DNA of 64,000 bases from Flemingiibacterium sp045578725 (GTDB lineage Bacteria > Bacillota > Clostridia > Oscillospirales > CAG-272). Below, in pieces: positions 34,017 to 42,931 of the stretch. The DNA lies in NCBI GenBank assembly GCA_045578725.1, contig JAZNKS010000028.1, positions 1-64,000 on the forward strand. The letters run 5' to 3'. Position numbers and translations under genes: made by a program. Each line of letters starts with the position of its first letter. The stretch's first letter is position 1. Below the pieces are notes generated by a model. That model was not told the DNA's origin and ran no database searches. It saw only the letters and a program-made list of their open reading frames with translations.

Positions 34017-34694
34017 TCATTTTTCGGATGTCAGGCCGGACACAAGATCGTCCAGATACTGCTCGGCCGCTTCCTTGTTGGATGCATAGAAGGAGGCCAC
34101 ATCCGGAAGCTTGCCGCCGATGCGGTTGCGGTAGATTTCACTGTTGGTCAGCGGGAATTTACCGCCGTACTGCATGGCGGTCATGAAATCGTATTTGCGG
34201 CTGTTCATGATCAGCTCCAGCATTTCAAGGGATTCGTCATCGCGGGTGCCCTTGCCCTGCAGGGAGATTTCATAGATAGCCGGGCGGAGGTCGCGCCAGC
34301 TGTAAGCGCTCCAGACCTCAACAAAATCGCCGAGAATCTCCGCCTTTTCCTCGGTCAGCGTGACCGGGAGCATCATCGCGCCGAAGCGCGGATGAACATA
34401 GGAAGCGTAATCCTCCTGCTCCTCATCCAGCTTCGGGAAGGGGAGCACACCGTAGGCATCCTTCATCGAGCGCATATCGCCCTCAAAGAGATACTGAAGA
34501 TACATCGGCGCAAAAATGCCCTGCCCCTCGGCGAAATTTTTCACATATCCGTAAGGCGTGGTGGCGGACACGGCCGGCGTGGTGTTATCGCCGGCTGTAT
34601 CATCTGTTACAGCCGGCTCTGAGGGACTGCCGCAGGATACGCATCACAGCGTAAGGGCGGCCATAAGAAAGGTAGAAAGCAGCTGTTTTTTCAT
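34017..34694 (-). pseudogene. Inactivated solute-binding lipoprotein gene
   Basis: From an ATG with a proper SD (AAGGAG) the frame reads MKKQLLSTFLMAALTL, then a TGA at 34646-34644, then CVSCGSPSEPAVTDDTAG, an intact lipoprotein cleavage site and tether. After the tether it jumps directly to the C-terminal third of a solute-binding protein (GVLPFPKLDEEQEDYASYV...YEISLQGKGTRDDESLEMLELIMNSRKYDF), which aligns with the end of the intact protein at 16577-18067. About 300 residues of the binding domain are missing. So the gene carries both an in-frame stop and a large internal deletion. It lies between the arabinose-isomerase-like and 829-residue genes, where an importer component would be expected. 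Confidence 0.85.
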
Positions 34695-34718
34695 GATAAA
34701 ATCTCCTTTCAAGTCAAA

Positions 34719-36152
34719 TCAGATAACCCGGTTCAGCCGGATGCCGGCCATGCGGGCAAAGAGGGCGATCTCCTCGGTGCGGTCGCCGATTCCGAGCGCC
34801 AGATGGTGGGTCGGGCCGGCCTCGCACCAGCGCTCGATGAACGCGGTCACCGGGCAGGCGAAATGGCATTTGGTGTTGGTATTGCCGGTCTGCGGAATCG
34901 CGCCGGGCATGGACTCGCCCGTGGCCGAGATCAGCTTCAGGCTGCCATCTCCTGCCACCGAGCAGGAAAGCAGCGAGATCGGGCCGGTCTTCAGTTTGAA
35001 TTCGACCGATACACCGGCGCCCGGCTTGCCGTGGAACTTTTTCAGCTTGCGCAGCACCGGCTGCTCGTTGCTGATATTGATATTGTGCGGGCCGTCATGA
35101 CCGATCAGCACCACATCCTCGCAGATGTCGAAGGGATGGAGCTCGGCGAAGGATCCGCCGCCGCCGATCCGGTTCATAATCAGCATGGCAGCCGCCGTCT
35201 TGAGATCCGCCTCGCCGGCCAGCGGAATGCCGCGGCTGGTGAGTAAGGAGTTTCCGATGATGAGATTGGAGGCAATCTGCTCATACTGGTTGCCGCGCTC
35301 GCCCTTGTAAAAATAAGCCAGCGCGCTCAGACCGTTCACCTCGACCAGCCGGTCCAGCGCCACCGAACAGCGGGCCGCCAGCTCAAGATCCGCATCCTGT
35401 ACATAGTCGGTCAGCGGATCGTTGGAGGGCTCACGGATATCAAAGATCCGGCGGATGTCGGCGATGCGGGCCTTCACCTCGGCCTGGGTCGCCTCGTTGA
35501 CATATTCGATCAGCTCGCACATTTCGAGCATCTTCACATGGGAGCCGAAGGTGGCGGAGAAGGCAGTCGGGTCGGTGTTCATATCGTACATACCGTCATA
35601 GGTGTGGCCGAGATAGCCGAACTTCGCGTACTTGAAGGAGGCCAGCGCCGTGATGGCGCGCTCATACACGCCGACACGGGCGCGGATTTTTTCGACGGAT
35701 CCGGCCGCCTCCACGAGGAAGAAGGGCTTGGGTGCGCCCAGCCGCTCATACACGCCGGCAAATTCGGGCATGGAGCAGATGTCATCGTTGCAGAGCTGCA
35801 TATAGGTGGTGGTGTGGGCGTAATCCAGCTGATCCAGCGGCTGGAGGCCGACTAAAATCTGCGGAATGCGCAGATATTTTGCAAAGGGGAAGATGACGGC
35901 AGAGGGGATGTAGGTCGCCATGATGACAAAAAGCGCATCCAGATCCTCGGCCGATGCCCGCTTCAGGGCCAGCATGGAAGAATCGATATCGTCGGCAAAG
36001 CCGAGATCGATGGTTTCCACGCCCTCGGTGAAATAGCCGGCAAAAGCATTCTGCTTCTGCATCAGCTCCTCCTTGAGTCCGTCAAACTGCGGCCAGTAGA
36101 TGAAGTGGCCCATTCCGATGATGCCGATACGGGGTTTTCTGGTGTGAATCAT
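34719..36152 (-). CDS. L-arabinose/L-fucose isomerase-like protein
   Basis: The 477-residue protein has the layered fold of AraA/FucI-type proteins: RIGIIGMGHFIYWPQFDGLKEEL at the N-terminus, LDALFVIMATYIPSAVIFPFAK, IPQILVGLQPLDQLDY, and a C-terminal part with GGGGSFAELHPFDICEDVVLIGHDGPHNI and AGPTHHLALGIGD, which supplies the metal and substrate His/Glu positions. It probably interconverts an aldose and ketose freed from pectic side chains. Sequence alone does not identify the sugar, and divergence from classical AraA is considerable. It leads an operon with the pseudogene and the 829-residue gene, divergent from an AraC regulator. Confidence 0.75.
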   Translation of the reverse strand: MIHTRKPRIGIIGMGHFIYWPQFDGLKEELMQKQNAFAGYFTEGVETIDLGFADDIDSSMLALKRASAEDLDALFVIMATYIPSAVIFPFAKYLRIPQILVGLQPLDQLDYAHTTTYMQLCNDDICSMPEFAGVYERLGAPKPFFLVEAAGSVEKIRARVGVYERAITALASFKYAKFGYLGHTYDGMYDMNTDPTAFSATFGSHVKMLEMCELIEYVNEATQAEVKARIADIRRIFDIREPSNDPLTDYVQDADLELAARCSVALDRLVEVNGLSALAYFYKGERGNQYEQIASNLIIGNSLLTSRGIPLAGEADLKTAAAMLIMNRIGGGGSFAELHPFDICEDVVLIGHDGPHNINISNEQPVLRKLKKFHGKPGAGVSVEFKLKTGPISLLSCSVAGDGSLKLISATGESMPGAIPQTGNTNTKCHFACPVTAFIERWCEAGPTHHLALGIGDRTEEIALFARMAGIRLNRVI

Positions 36153-36186
36153 AAAAGCTCCTCTTTTCAGATTGTTATTTTCCTTA

Positions 36187-36216
36187 ATGATACCGCATTT
36201 TGCCCCGGCCTGTCAA
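36187..36216 (-). promoter_or_regulatory. Promoter of the arabinose-isomerase-like operon
   Basis: On the minus strand TTGACA (36216-36211), 18 bp, TATCAT (36192-36187). Two GACCA-containing direct repeats (36221-36231 and 36241-36250) stand just upstream and are candidate sites for the divergent AraC-type regulator. Confidence 0.7.
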
Positions 36217-36280
36217 TAGAATAATCGACCATATCAGCATTATCCGACCACAAAAAAAGAACGGAATCCGCGCCCGGCAC

Positions 36281-36309
36281 TTGACAAAGCCGACCGCTTG
36301 CGGTAAAAT
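36281..36309 (+). promoter_or_regulatory. Promoter of the AraC-type regulator gene
   Basis: TTGACA (36281-36286), 17 bp, TAAAAT (36304-36309). Confidence 0.75.
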
Positions 36310-36332
36310 AAAGAAAGTATGCGCCGGGAGGG

Positions 36333-37169
36333 ATGGCTTTGAGCGAAACCTATCAGATCACCGATTTTGATTTTTCCATCGACGAAATTCTGCTGATTCA
36401 CCGCAATTCCTTTGTCCGTCATTTCAAGTGGAACGAATACCGCACCGGGCGCCAGTCCGACGGGCTGGTCTTTTGCATGAGCGGTCAGTCGGCCTTCGAT
36501 TTCGGCGACTTTTCGCTGACGCTGTGTACAGGCCAGATGCTCTTTCTGCCCGCCTGCAGCGCCTACACCGTCCGCGCCGTCGGAACGGAGCCCTTCATTC
36601 ATTATACCGCCAATTTCCGGCTGACACCGCATGGCGTAGCCGGTGAGAGTCTGCTCGGCGATATGCTGGCCGGCCGGCATTATCCGATCGTATCGGCCGC
36701 CGCCCGCGGCAATGCGCAGGAGAAATTCGACCAGCTTCTCTTTCTCTGGCAGAGCAAGCGGACCGGCTACCGGATTTTGAGCAAGGCCATTCTCTATGAG
36801 CTGCTCGGCTATTATATCATCGATGCCGGCAGGAGCCTGCGCGATAAGGACAGCTATGAAAAGCTGCTCCCCGCCCGCCGCCTGCTGGACGAGCACTATT
36901 ATGAGAATCAGACCTCCGCCGAGCTTGCCGCCCTCTGCCATCTGAGTGAAACGCATTTCCGCCGGCTGTTTGCCGCCACCTTCGGCTCCTCGCCGATCGA
37001 TTACCGCATAAGACGGCGGATTCTGAAGGCACAGGATCTCTTACTCTCCGGCGAATTCAATGTGTCCCAGACCGCCGAGCAGGTCGGCTTTTCCGATGCC
37101 AATTATTTTGCCCGTGTCTTCCGCGCCCACACCGGGCTCTCCCCTTCCGATTACCGCAAGGGGCTGTGA
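36333..37169 (+). CDS. AraC-family transcriptional regulator
   Basis: The 278-residue protein has an N-terminal cupin-type sensor half (GLVFCMSGQSAFDFGDFSLTLCTGQMLFLPA) and two C-terminal helix-turn-helix motifs (TSAELAALCHLSETHFRRLFAATFGSSPIDYRI and NVSQTAEQVGFSDANYFARVFRAHTGLSPSDYR). It probably activates the divergent isomerase operon in response to a sugar. GGGAGG lies only one base before the ATG; the in-frame TTG at 36339 is better spaced, so translation may start there and shorten the protein by two residues. Confidence 0.9.
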   Translation: MALSETYQITDFDFSIDEILLIHRNSFVRHFKWNEYRTGRQSDGLVFCMSGQSAFDFGDFSLTLCTGQMLFLPACSAYTVRAVGTEPFIHYTANFRLTPHGVAGESLLGDMLAGRHYPIVSAAARGNAQEKFDQLLFLWQSKRTGYRILSKAILYELLGYYIIDAGRSLRDKDSYEKLLPARRLLDEHYYENQTSAELAALCHLSETHFRRLFAATFGSSPIDYRIRRRILKAQDLLLSGEFNVSQTAEQVGFSDANYFARVFRAHTGLSPSDYRKGL

Positions 37170-37184
37170 AGGCATCCCGTACAG

Positions 37185-37221
37185 CAAAAAGGGGCTGTTG
37201 CATTTAGATGCAACAGCCCCC
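37185..37221 (-). terminator. Terminator of the lipoprotein operon (minus strand)
   Basis: GGGGCTGTTGCAT / ATGCAACAGCCCC with loop TTAG; on the minus strand it is followed by TTTTTGC. It also follows the AraC gene on the plus strand, but there it lacks a T-run. Confidence 0.85.
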
Positions 37222-37321
37222 AGTAAATACATCTTGGAACCCATTGAGGGTTCCATTTTTGTGTGCTTTGCACACAAAAACCGATGTATTCGGGCGCGAA
37301 AGCCCGGGCGCGAAAGCGCCT
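37222..37321. repeat. Block of nested inverted repeats between two facing terminators
   Basis: AATACATC / GATGTATT encloses GGAACCC / GGGTTCC and TTTTGTGTGC / GCACACAAAA, and GGGCGCGAAAGCCC and GGCGCGAAAGCGCC hairpins follow. There is no coding capacity. It may be a small mobile or structural repeat lodged between convergent genes. Confidence 0.6.
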
Positions 37322-37360
37322 GCGCTGTTGCAAGTTGAAAACTTGCAACAGCGCTTTTTG
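37322..37360 (+). terminator. Terminator of the AraC-type gene (plus strand)
   Basis: GCGCTGTTGCAAGTT / AACTTGCAACAGCGC followed by TTTTTG. It ends one base before the stop codon of the last lipoprotein gene on the other strand. Confidence 0.85.
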
Positions 37361-38455
37361 TTATGTCGGCCCGGCGATAACCGCCTCGCCGCTGTCAGGA
37401 TCGATAAAGAGAACCCGGTTCAGCTCGCCGTAATCCTCCTCCCCCGTATGAGCATCGGCAAAAGAGCCAAGCAGCGAGAGAATCAGCATATCCCCCGCCG
37501 CCCGCATCCCGCCAAGATGAAGCGCGGGATCCTCAAAAAACAGCTCATCCTCGCCTCTTTTAAGATCCAGCCGCCGAAGAATGCCGTGGCTTTCGTTGTA
37601 ATATTCCCGGCCAAACAGCGATACACCGGCAAGAACCGGCTCCAGCGCCGGCTGATACCAGATGGCATCCTCTGTCATGACAAAAGCGCTCACCTGCCGG
37701 GCGATCACCCGCTTTTTGCCGTCCTTGCTCTCGCAGATCAGCGTATTGTCCGCACGATCAAGTGAGTAGAAATCGCCGTTATACAGCCAGCCGTAATCGG
37801 TCAGAATCGGTCCCGCCGGCAGCTCGGAGCGCGGGCAGGGACCGTAATCCTCAAAATCCCGCGTACTGCGGTAATAGTCCGGATACATATCGAAATACAG
37901 ATACTTCTCATCGTGGGCCAGAATAACCGGATAGCCGGTATAGCCGCCCTCGCTTCCCGCAAGATAGCGGCGGCCCGTTTCCTCATCGGTAAGGCACAGG
38001 ATCTCACCGCTTGCCTCATCATAGCAGCAGAGGTGAATCGCCTCCCGTTCCTCCCCGGCATCCAGTGTCATCTCCCACCAATAGAGCCGGCCCCCCGCAT
38101 AGTAGAGCCTTGTCGCCGATTGTGCCGAGGCAATCCGTCGGTACACCTGCGTATCGAAATCCAGAAACAGAATGTCGGCGGTGAAATCCTCCGTGAGATT
38201 GGAAAAATACACACCGCCTCCTCCCATCACATAGGAGCGCGGCATGGAAAGCGGACATTCCGGCCAGACATGATCGCAGAACACATCCGGGCAGAGAACG
38301 GTCGTCGTTTTGGTCTGCACGTTGAATTTCAGCAGAGGACTGTCCCCCGCCCGGCCGACCGCATACATTGAGGTGTCCGCGGCGGCCTGTGAGCAGGCGC
38401 CAAGCAGGAGGCAAAACGCCGCAAGGACGGCAATATGCCATGGTAATGCTTTCAA
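37361..38455 (-). CDS. Cys-motif lipoprotein 13 (last gene of the array)
   Basis: The start is a TTG 8 nt after AAGGAG (MKALPWHIAVLAAFCLLLGAC); no ATG is suitably placed. The 364-residue lipoprotein has its lipid Cys at 21 and the array motif in a variant form, CPDVFCDHVWPEC (Cys55, Cys60, His62, Cys67), where DPL is replaced by DVF. Repeats such as GGVYFSNLTEDFTADILFLDFDT and GRLYWWEMTLDAGEE...HLCCYDEASGE look like propeller blades with Tyr/Trp followed by an 'own-value' strand. It closes with RVLFIDPDSGEAVI, similar to genes at 38473 and 45406. Probably outside the cell, anchored to the membrane. Function unknown. Confidence 0.8.
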   Translation of the reverse strand: MKALPWHIAVLAAFCLLLGACSQAAADTSMYAVGRAGDSPLLKFNVQTKTTTVLCPDVFCDHVWPECPLSMPRSYVMGGGGVYFSNLTEDFTADILFLDFDTQVYRRIASAQSATRLYYAGGRLYWWEMTLDAGEEREAIHLCCYDEASGEILCLTDEETGRRYLAGSEGGYTGYPVILAHDEKYLYFDMYPDYYRSTRDFEDYGPCPRSELPAGPILTDYGWLYNGDFYSLDRADNTLICESKDGKKRVIARQVSAFVMTEDAIWYQPALEPVLAGVSLFGREYYNESHGILRRLDLKRGEDELFFEDPALHLGGMRAAGDMLILSLLGSFADAHTGEEDYGELNRVLFIDPDSGEAVIAGPT

Positions 38456-38472
38456 TGAATCCTCTCCTTCCC

Positions 38473-39618
38473 TTAAAACGGGGCATCCCATGTACGCGGC
38501 CAATCCGTCACCGAATCGTCCGCCGGATCGATGACCAGAACGCCGCCGCCCTTTTCCTGCCACTCCTCGATTCCCCAGTTCACATGAGGCGCGAAGCCGC
38601 CGTAATATAGGACGAGCCGATCGCCGCAGACCTCGATTCCCCGATCACACAGAACCCGTTCGCTTCCGAAATCCAGATACAGCTCCGGCTCGCCTCCGAA
38701 TTTCATCCGCCAGAGCTTTCCTCCGGTGTGATTGAAAATTTCATTTCCGTGGTAATTGTCCCGCCCGATAAATGCCGGGGACTTCTCCATGCAGAGAAAA
38801 TACACATAGTTTCCCAGCACCGCCGTGCCGCGTATGGAGCCGGCACTTTCAACGGCGCGGACCGATTGATCGGCAAGGGCGGCTTCGTACAGAATCCGGT
38901 CCAGCTCTCCGATACCAAAGGAGTGGATATATCCCGCATCAAGACCGTCCAGACAGAAATCCGCGCCCTTCAGGCCGGCCATAATCGGCTCCGGATTTCC
39001 GCCTTCGCTGTCACAGGCAACCAGCTCGCCGTTCTGTGAAACATAATAATACCGTCCGTCCCGAAACGTCTGCGGCAGGGGGACATTGCCAAGCCAGGTG
39101 ATCGCGCCGCCCGAAAGCGCCATCCGAAGCACGGACTTCTCCGCCTCGGCGCGCTCCATCTCCTCCGGCTCCTCATAGGCATAATCCCAGGTGTAATAAT
39201 ATCCGCCGGCCACGGTTTCCTCGTACAGCACATTGGATTCATAATCCGGCCATATGTACCGGATTTCGCCGCGATCCGAAGCGATATCGTAAACCGAAAA
39301 TACGTGCTTCCATTCCCCCGCGCCGCTTTGCCATCTCCTGCGCGGCATATACACGGTATCGCCGATGACAAAGAAGCCGGTCACGCCGGACAGCGGACAA
39401 TCGCCCTTGAATTCATCGTGGCTGCAGAGCGGATCGGGGCATACACTTGTGACGTTTCCCGTATCAAGGTTCAGCCGCGCCAGATAAACCACGCTGTCCG
39501 CACGCTTCAGCTTCATGTAGAGATAATCGCCGCCCGACGTGTCCTCCTGCCCACCGCCCGGTGAGCAGGCGCAGAGCAGGAGAAGCAGGGCTGACAGAAG
39601 TGCAAGAAGCCGGATCAT
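38473..39618 (-). CDS. Cys-motif lipoprotein 12
   Basis: The 381-residue lipoprotein begins MIRLLALLSALLLLLCAC, with lipid Cys at 18. Array motif CPDPLCSHDEFKGDC at Cys60, Cys65, His67 and Cys74, preceded by a short blade (VVYLARLNLDTGNVTSV). The body continues with blade-like repeats (DGRYYYVSQNGELVACDSEGG; GKLWRMKFGGEPELYLDFG). The C-terminus GGGVLVIDPADDSVTDW matches the end of lipoproteins at 37361, 45406 and 49050, which form one subfamily. The start overlaps the previous gene by four bases (ATGA), so they are translated together. Confidence 0.82.
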   Translation of the reverse strand: MIRLLALLSALLLLLCACSPGGGQEDTSGGDYLYMKLKRADSVVYLARLNLDTGNVTSVCPDPLCSHDEFKGDCPLSGVTGFFVIGDTVYMPRRRWQSGAGEWKHVFSVYDIASDRGEIRYIWPDYESNVLYEETVAGGYYYTWDYAYEEPEEMERAEAEKSVLRMALSGGAITWLGNVPLPQTFRDGRYYYVSQNGELVACDSEGGNPEPIMAGLKGADFCLDGLDAGYIHSFGIGELDRILYEAALADQSVRAVESAGSIRGTAVLGNYVYFLCMEKSPAFIGRDNYHGNEIFNHTGGKLWRMKFGGEPELYLDFGSERVLCDRGIEVCGDRLVLYYGGFAPHVNWGIEEWQEKGGGVLVIDPADDSVTDWPRTWDAPF

Positions 39619-40763
39619 TGCGTATCTCCCCCGAAAAGCACGGTTCGCTCTTTTGTTTCAAAATCCAGCTTCACGAGCGCACCGGCCTCCCGCAGATACG
39701 CCGCGCCGCCGGCAATCCGGCAGATTTCAGCGCCGTTCAGCTCCTCGGCTGTCAGTACGCATTCCCCGCCGCTTCCGTCATGGCGACAGCGATAGAGAGC
39801 GCCATCGATCATGGAGGTTTCCGTAATTTCGCCGAGCTTATAATAGTAGAGATACCCCTCGGTCACCTCCGCGAAGCCGGCAGCCTGAAGTCCGGGCAGC
39901 TCCGTGACACTTCCGTCGGCGCGGATGATGACGGCAACCCGGTTATAAACCGGCCGCCGATCCGCGTACGGGCCGTCAGCGCTCCCCGTGTATCCGAGCA
40001 GCTCGTCGGTCATTCTCACGCCGTACAGCACGCCCTCCTCGCGGTCGCAGAGCATCCCGCGCTGCTCAATATCGCAGAAGGCACCGAATGCCTTCCGGTC
40101 ACCGCCGTCAAGATCGGTGGTGTACCATTCCGAGCCGTGCTGCCAGAGAATCCGATCACCGAAGTATTCCACAATGGCATCCGGCTCGGTTTCGTCGGCC
40201 CGGCCGAGTACACAGAGCTGCCGTTTTTCCAGCGTTTCGGCATCCAGGCAGAACAGCACTTGATCGTAGCTTGCCAGATCCCCCTCCGGCTCTCCTTCGC
40301 GCAGGATATTCCGGCGGTAATACAGCCGCCCGCGATGAAGGGTGGGAAACGATCCCAGCTCCGCTTCCTCCAGGATCCGCTTTCTTGTCCCGTCCTCCAG
40401 ATCGTACACATACCACGGGTAGGTATAATTCTCCGTGTCAACGCCTTCATAAAAAAGCCGCGTGCCGTGAATCTCCGGCGTTGTGCCGACCATGAAGAAG
40501 GGGCATTCTTCCGTATCGTGGAAGCAGAGCGGATCCGAGCAGAGGGACGTCAGCGTGCCGGTTGTGACCGAGCAGCGCAGGACGGTATCCGCCGAAAAAT
40601 AGAGATAGCCGTCATGATACGATAAAGCATCCTGAAGGCGGGGCCGCGCGATCGGTGTGTCGGAAACCGGATTATCACCGGATACTCCGGCCGGACTGCA
40701 GGAACCAAGCAGCAGAATCAGCGCCGCCCAAAGTACGATCATCCGTGTCATCCTGCGCATCAT
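39615..40763 (-). CDS. Cys-motif lipoprotein 11
   Basis: The 382-residue lipoprotein has lipid Cys at 22 (LILLLGSC) and array motif CSDPLCFHDTEEC at Cys75, Cys80, His82 and Cys87. Blade-like repeats include HDGYLYFSADTVLRCSVTTGTL, HRGRLYYRRNILREGEPEGDLASYDQVLFCLDAETLE and TEGYLYYYKLGEITETSMIDGALYRCRHDGSGG. Its ATG ATG start overlaps the stop of the ABC ATPase gene (the second ATG at 40760 is also possible). It is 3-10 residues shorter in its tail than its relatives and lacks the LVIDP ending. Confidence 0.82.
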   Translation of the reverse strand: MMRRMTRMIVLWAALILLLGSCSPAGVSGDNPVSDTPIARPRLQDALSYHDGYLYFSADTVLRCSVTTGTLTSLCSDPLCFHDTEECPFFMVGTTPEIHGTRLFYEGVDTENYTYPWYVYDLEDGTRKRILEEAELGSFPTLHRGRLYYRRNILREGEPEGDLASYDQVLFCLDAETLEKRQLCVLGRADETEPDAIVEYFGDRILWQHGSEWYTTDLDGGDRKAFGAFCDIEQRGMLCDREEGVLYGVRMTDELLGYTGSADGPYADRRPVYNRVAVIIRADGSVTELPGLQAAGFAEVTEGYLYYYKLGEITETSMIDGALYRCRHDGSGGECVLTAEELNGAEICRIAGGAAYLREAGALVKLDFETKERTVLFGGDTQ

Positions 40764-41653
40764 GCTCCCGTCCCCTCACCGAACACATGCAGATAATAAT
40801 CCTCCAGCGTCGGCATGACCGTCTTCGCTCTCTCAGTCGGCATCGTCTCCGCCAGCACCCGCAATAATACCTCGCCCGTCTGTTCATCCCGGGCGATATT
40901 CGTCACGCGGAAGGCCTCCTGCATCGCCTGCACATCCGCTTCCGCACATGGCACCGACCAGACCCGGCCGTCGATCTTCTTCACCAGCTCATGGGGCGGC
41001 GCGTTGTCGACGATCACGCCTTTTTTGAGCATGATGATGTCCTTGGCGATGAACTCAATGTCCGGTACAACGTGCGTTGCGATCAGGACGATCTTGTTGA
41101 ACGCGATTTTCGAGATATAGTTGCGGATGGCGATGCGCTGTTTGGGGTCAAGTCCGGCTGTCGGCTCGTCGAGGATGAGGATTTCCGGATCGCCCAGCAC
41201 CGCCTGCGCCAGCGTCAGCCGCTGCTTCATACCGCCCGAGAGCGCACCGATCCGGCGGCGCGGGACATCGTCCAGCTCCACAGCGGCGAGAATTTCGGGA
41301 ATCTGCCGCTGTGCCTCCTCCTTTGTCATGCCTTTGAGCGAGGCCATGTACCACATGAACCGCTCGACGGTGAAATTCGGATAGAGTCCGGGATACTGGG
41401 GCATGAAGCCCAGCTTTTCGCGGAACCGCACGCCCATATCAAGCACATTTTCGCTGACACCGGCTCCGTCCGTATAGGTAATCGCCCCCGCATCCGCTTT
41501 GAGATTATCGGTGAGGATATTCATCAGCGTGGATTTGCCCGAGCCGTTCGGGCCGAGCAGGGCGTAGATGCCCGCATCCAGAGTGGCGGTGAAGCCATCG
41601 AGCGCGCGGTTTGTGCCGTAGGATTTGGTGATATTTTGTATGGTAAGTGTCAT
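40760..41653 (-). CDS. ABC transporter ATP-binding protein of the lipoprotein operon
   Basis: The 297-residue protein begins MTLTIQNITKSYGTNRALDGF behind AGGAGGT. Walker A GPNGSGKST at 34-42, signature LSGGMKQR at 138-145 and Walker B ILILDEPTAG at 158-167 are intact, with the H-loop in ATHVV. The ~80-residue C-terminal extension is typical of ATPases that pair with ABC-2-type permeases (drug, bacteriocin or polysaccharide export). The only ABC-2 permease in the operon is 11.3 kb upstream at 52950-55472, past nine lipoprotein genes. The two are the likely pair. Transport direction and substrate are unknown. Confidence 0.92.
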   Translation of the reverse strand: MTLTIQNITKSYGTNRALDGFTATLDAGIYALLGPNGSGKSTLMNILTDNLKADAGAITYTDGAGVSENVLDMGVRFREKLGFMPQYPGLYPNFTVERFMWYMASLKGMTKEEAQRQIPEILAAVELDDVPRRRIGALSGGMKQRLTLAQAVLGDPEILILDEPTAGLDPKQRIAIRNYISKIAFNKIVLIATHVVPDIEFIAKDIIMLKKGVIVDNAPPHELVKKIDGRVWSVPCAEADVQAMQEAFRVTNIARDEQTGEVLLRVLAETMPTERAKTVMPTLEDYYLHVFGEGTGA

Positions 41654-41677
41654 GGTGATACCTCCTGACATTTCGTA

Positions 41678-42922
41678 TCATTCGAATTCATCGAATGTGT
41701 ATTCTCCGGTTTCCATATTATAGGCGGAAAATGCTGTGTTGCCTGCATACAGAATCCATTTATCGCAGATCACGATCCAACGGTATCCGGACACGGGATT
41801 GGCCGCTTTCTGTTCCTGCGTCTGCACCAGCCGGAGCGGTTTGCCGTCATGATCGCATTGCCAAAGTCCGTCATCAAACGTCAGATAGAGGTAACGATCG
41901 GTGATCCCGCCTTCCATCAGCGGATAGGCGTTGACCGTTTCGGGTACCTCGCCGAGAATTTCTTCTTCTCCGGTGATAAGATTCCGCTTGGTATAATACA
42001 GCCGGTAAAACGCGACCGTAACAGGGTCCCCGTTTTCATCGGTCATGGGGTTTCCCCGGCCGTCCATGGTCTGCCGAAACTCCACCGGATCACCGTCGCA
42101 TTTCCGGTAATAGCAGTAATCGCCGGCCCTCGCGGTATTGATGTAATAATAGGGATAGTGAAGCAGAGTCTTCTCACCGCTCACCCGATCAACCCGTGTT
42201 ACGCGATTGCTTTCGCCGATTCCTGTGTGATAATAACAGTACTGTTCGTCAATATCCTGCAGATTGCTGAAGCCATCCTCGGTCTGTTCGTAGGTATAAA
42301 GGATTTCCTCCGTTTTACCGAAGGAATCCGGCTTGGTCCGGCAGAGCAGACGGATGGTTTCGCCGGTCGGATTGTCGGCATGAAGCGGCCGAAAAACGCT
42401 GTAGTAGAGATACCCGTCCGAAAGAATCTCATGGAGGATATATCTTGAACCGTCATCCGGGATATCGAAAATTTTCCTGATACTCTGATCTTCGATGCGG
42501 TAGCGCAGGAACGAATAGTCGCGGACTTTCTTCATCTTTCTTCTGCCGTCAGTCGCTTCGGGCATCCACTCGGTTGTGCCGGTAATAAAGTAGACCGTCC
42601 CGTCATCCACCAGCCATTGATCGGAGCCGTTGGCAAAGACACATTCTTCTCCCCGGCACAGCGGATCGGCGCAGACACGCCCAAGGGTGCCGGTCACAGG
42701 ATTGAACCGGAAAAACAGGCTGTTTTCGCCCGGCAGCCAGAAATATACCATGTTATCAAACAGCCGCATACAGGACAGTGACGAATTATCCGGTGTAAAG
42801 ACCCGGTCAAAGCCGTCGATCGCCCTTTGCGGGAGTTCATCCGGATTCTTCGGCACAGCCGGCTGCTCGCCGCAGGAAGAGAGCAAAAGGAGTGTGATGA
42901 TGATGCCAAGCAGTTTCTTCAT
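41678..42922 (-). CDS. Cys-motif lipoprotein 10 (motif lacks the His)
   Basis: The 414-residue lipoprotein MKKLLGIIITLLLLSSC has lipid Cys at 17. Its array motif is CADPLCRGEEC (Cys84, Cys89, Cys94): the three cysteines are kept but Gly replaces the usual His. Blade-like repeats: DNMVYFWLPGENSLFFRFNPVTGTLGRV, SDGYLYYSVFRPLHADNPTGETIRLLCRT and AGDYCYYRKCDGDP. The tail ends FSAYNMETGEYTFDEFE. It is followed 24 bp later by the ABC ATPase gene. It does not fit the three subfamilies I distinguish and may be the most diverged copy. Confidence 0.82.
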   Translation of the reverse strand: MKKLLGIIITLLLLSSCGEQPAVPKNPDELPQRAIDGFDRVFTPDNSSLSCMRLFDNMVYFWLPGENSLFFRFNPVTGTLGRVCADPLCRGEECVFANGSDQWLVDDGTVYFITGTTEWMPEATDGRRKMKKVRDYSFLRYRIEDQSIRKIFDIPDDGSRYILHEILSDGYLYYSVFRPLHADNPTGETIRLLCRTKPDSFGKTEEILYTYEQTEDGFSNLQDIDEQYCYYHTGIGESNRVTRVDRVSGEKTLLHYPYYYINTARAGDYCYYRKCDGDPVEFRQTMDGRGNPMTDENGDPVTVAFYRLYYTKRNLITGEEEILGEVPETVNAYPLMEGGITDRYLYLTFDDGLWQCDHDGKPLRLVQTQEQKAANPVSGYRWIVICDKWILYAGNTAFSAYNMETGEYTFDEFE

Positions 42923-42931
42923 TGGTATTCC

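Noticed and set aside
34644..34646. TGA read as an amino acid (recoding) in the solute-binding protein gene
   Set aside because: TGA is used as a normal stop by other genes here (for example the SLH-protein gene), there is no selenocysteine context, and the same gene also lacks most of its middle.
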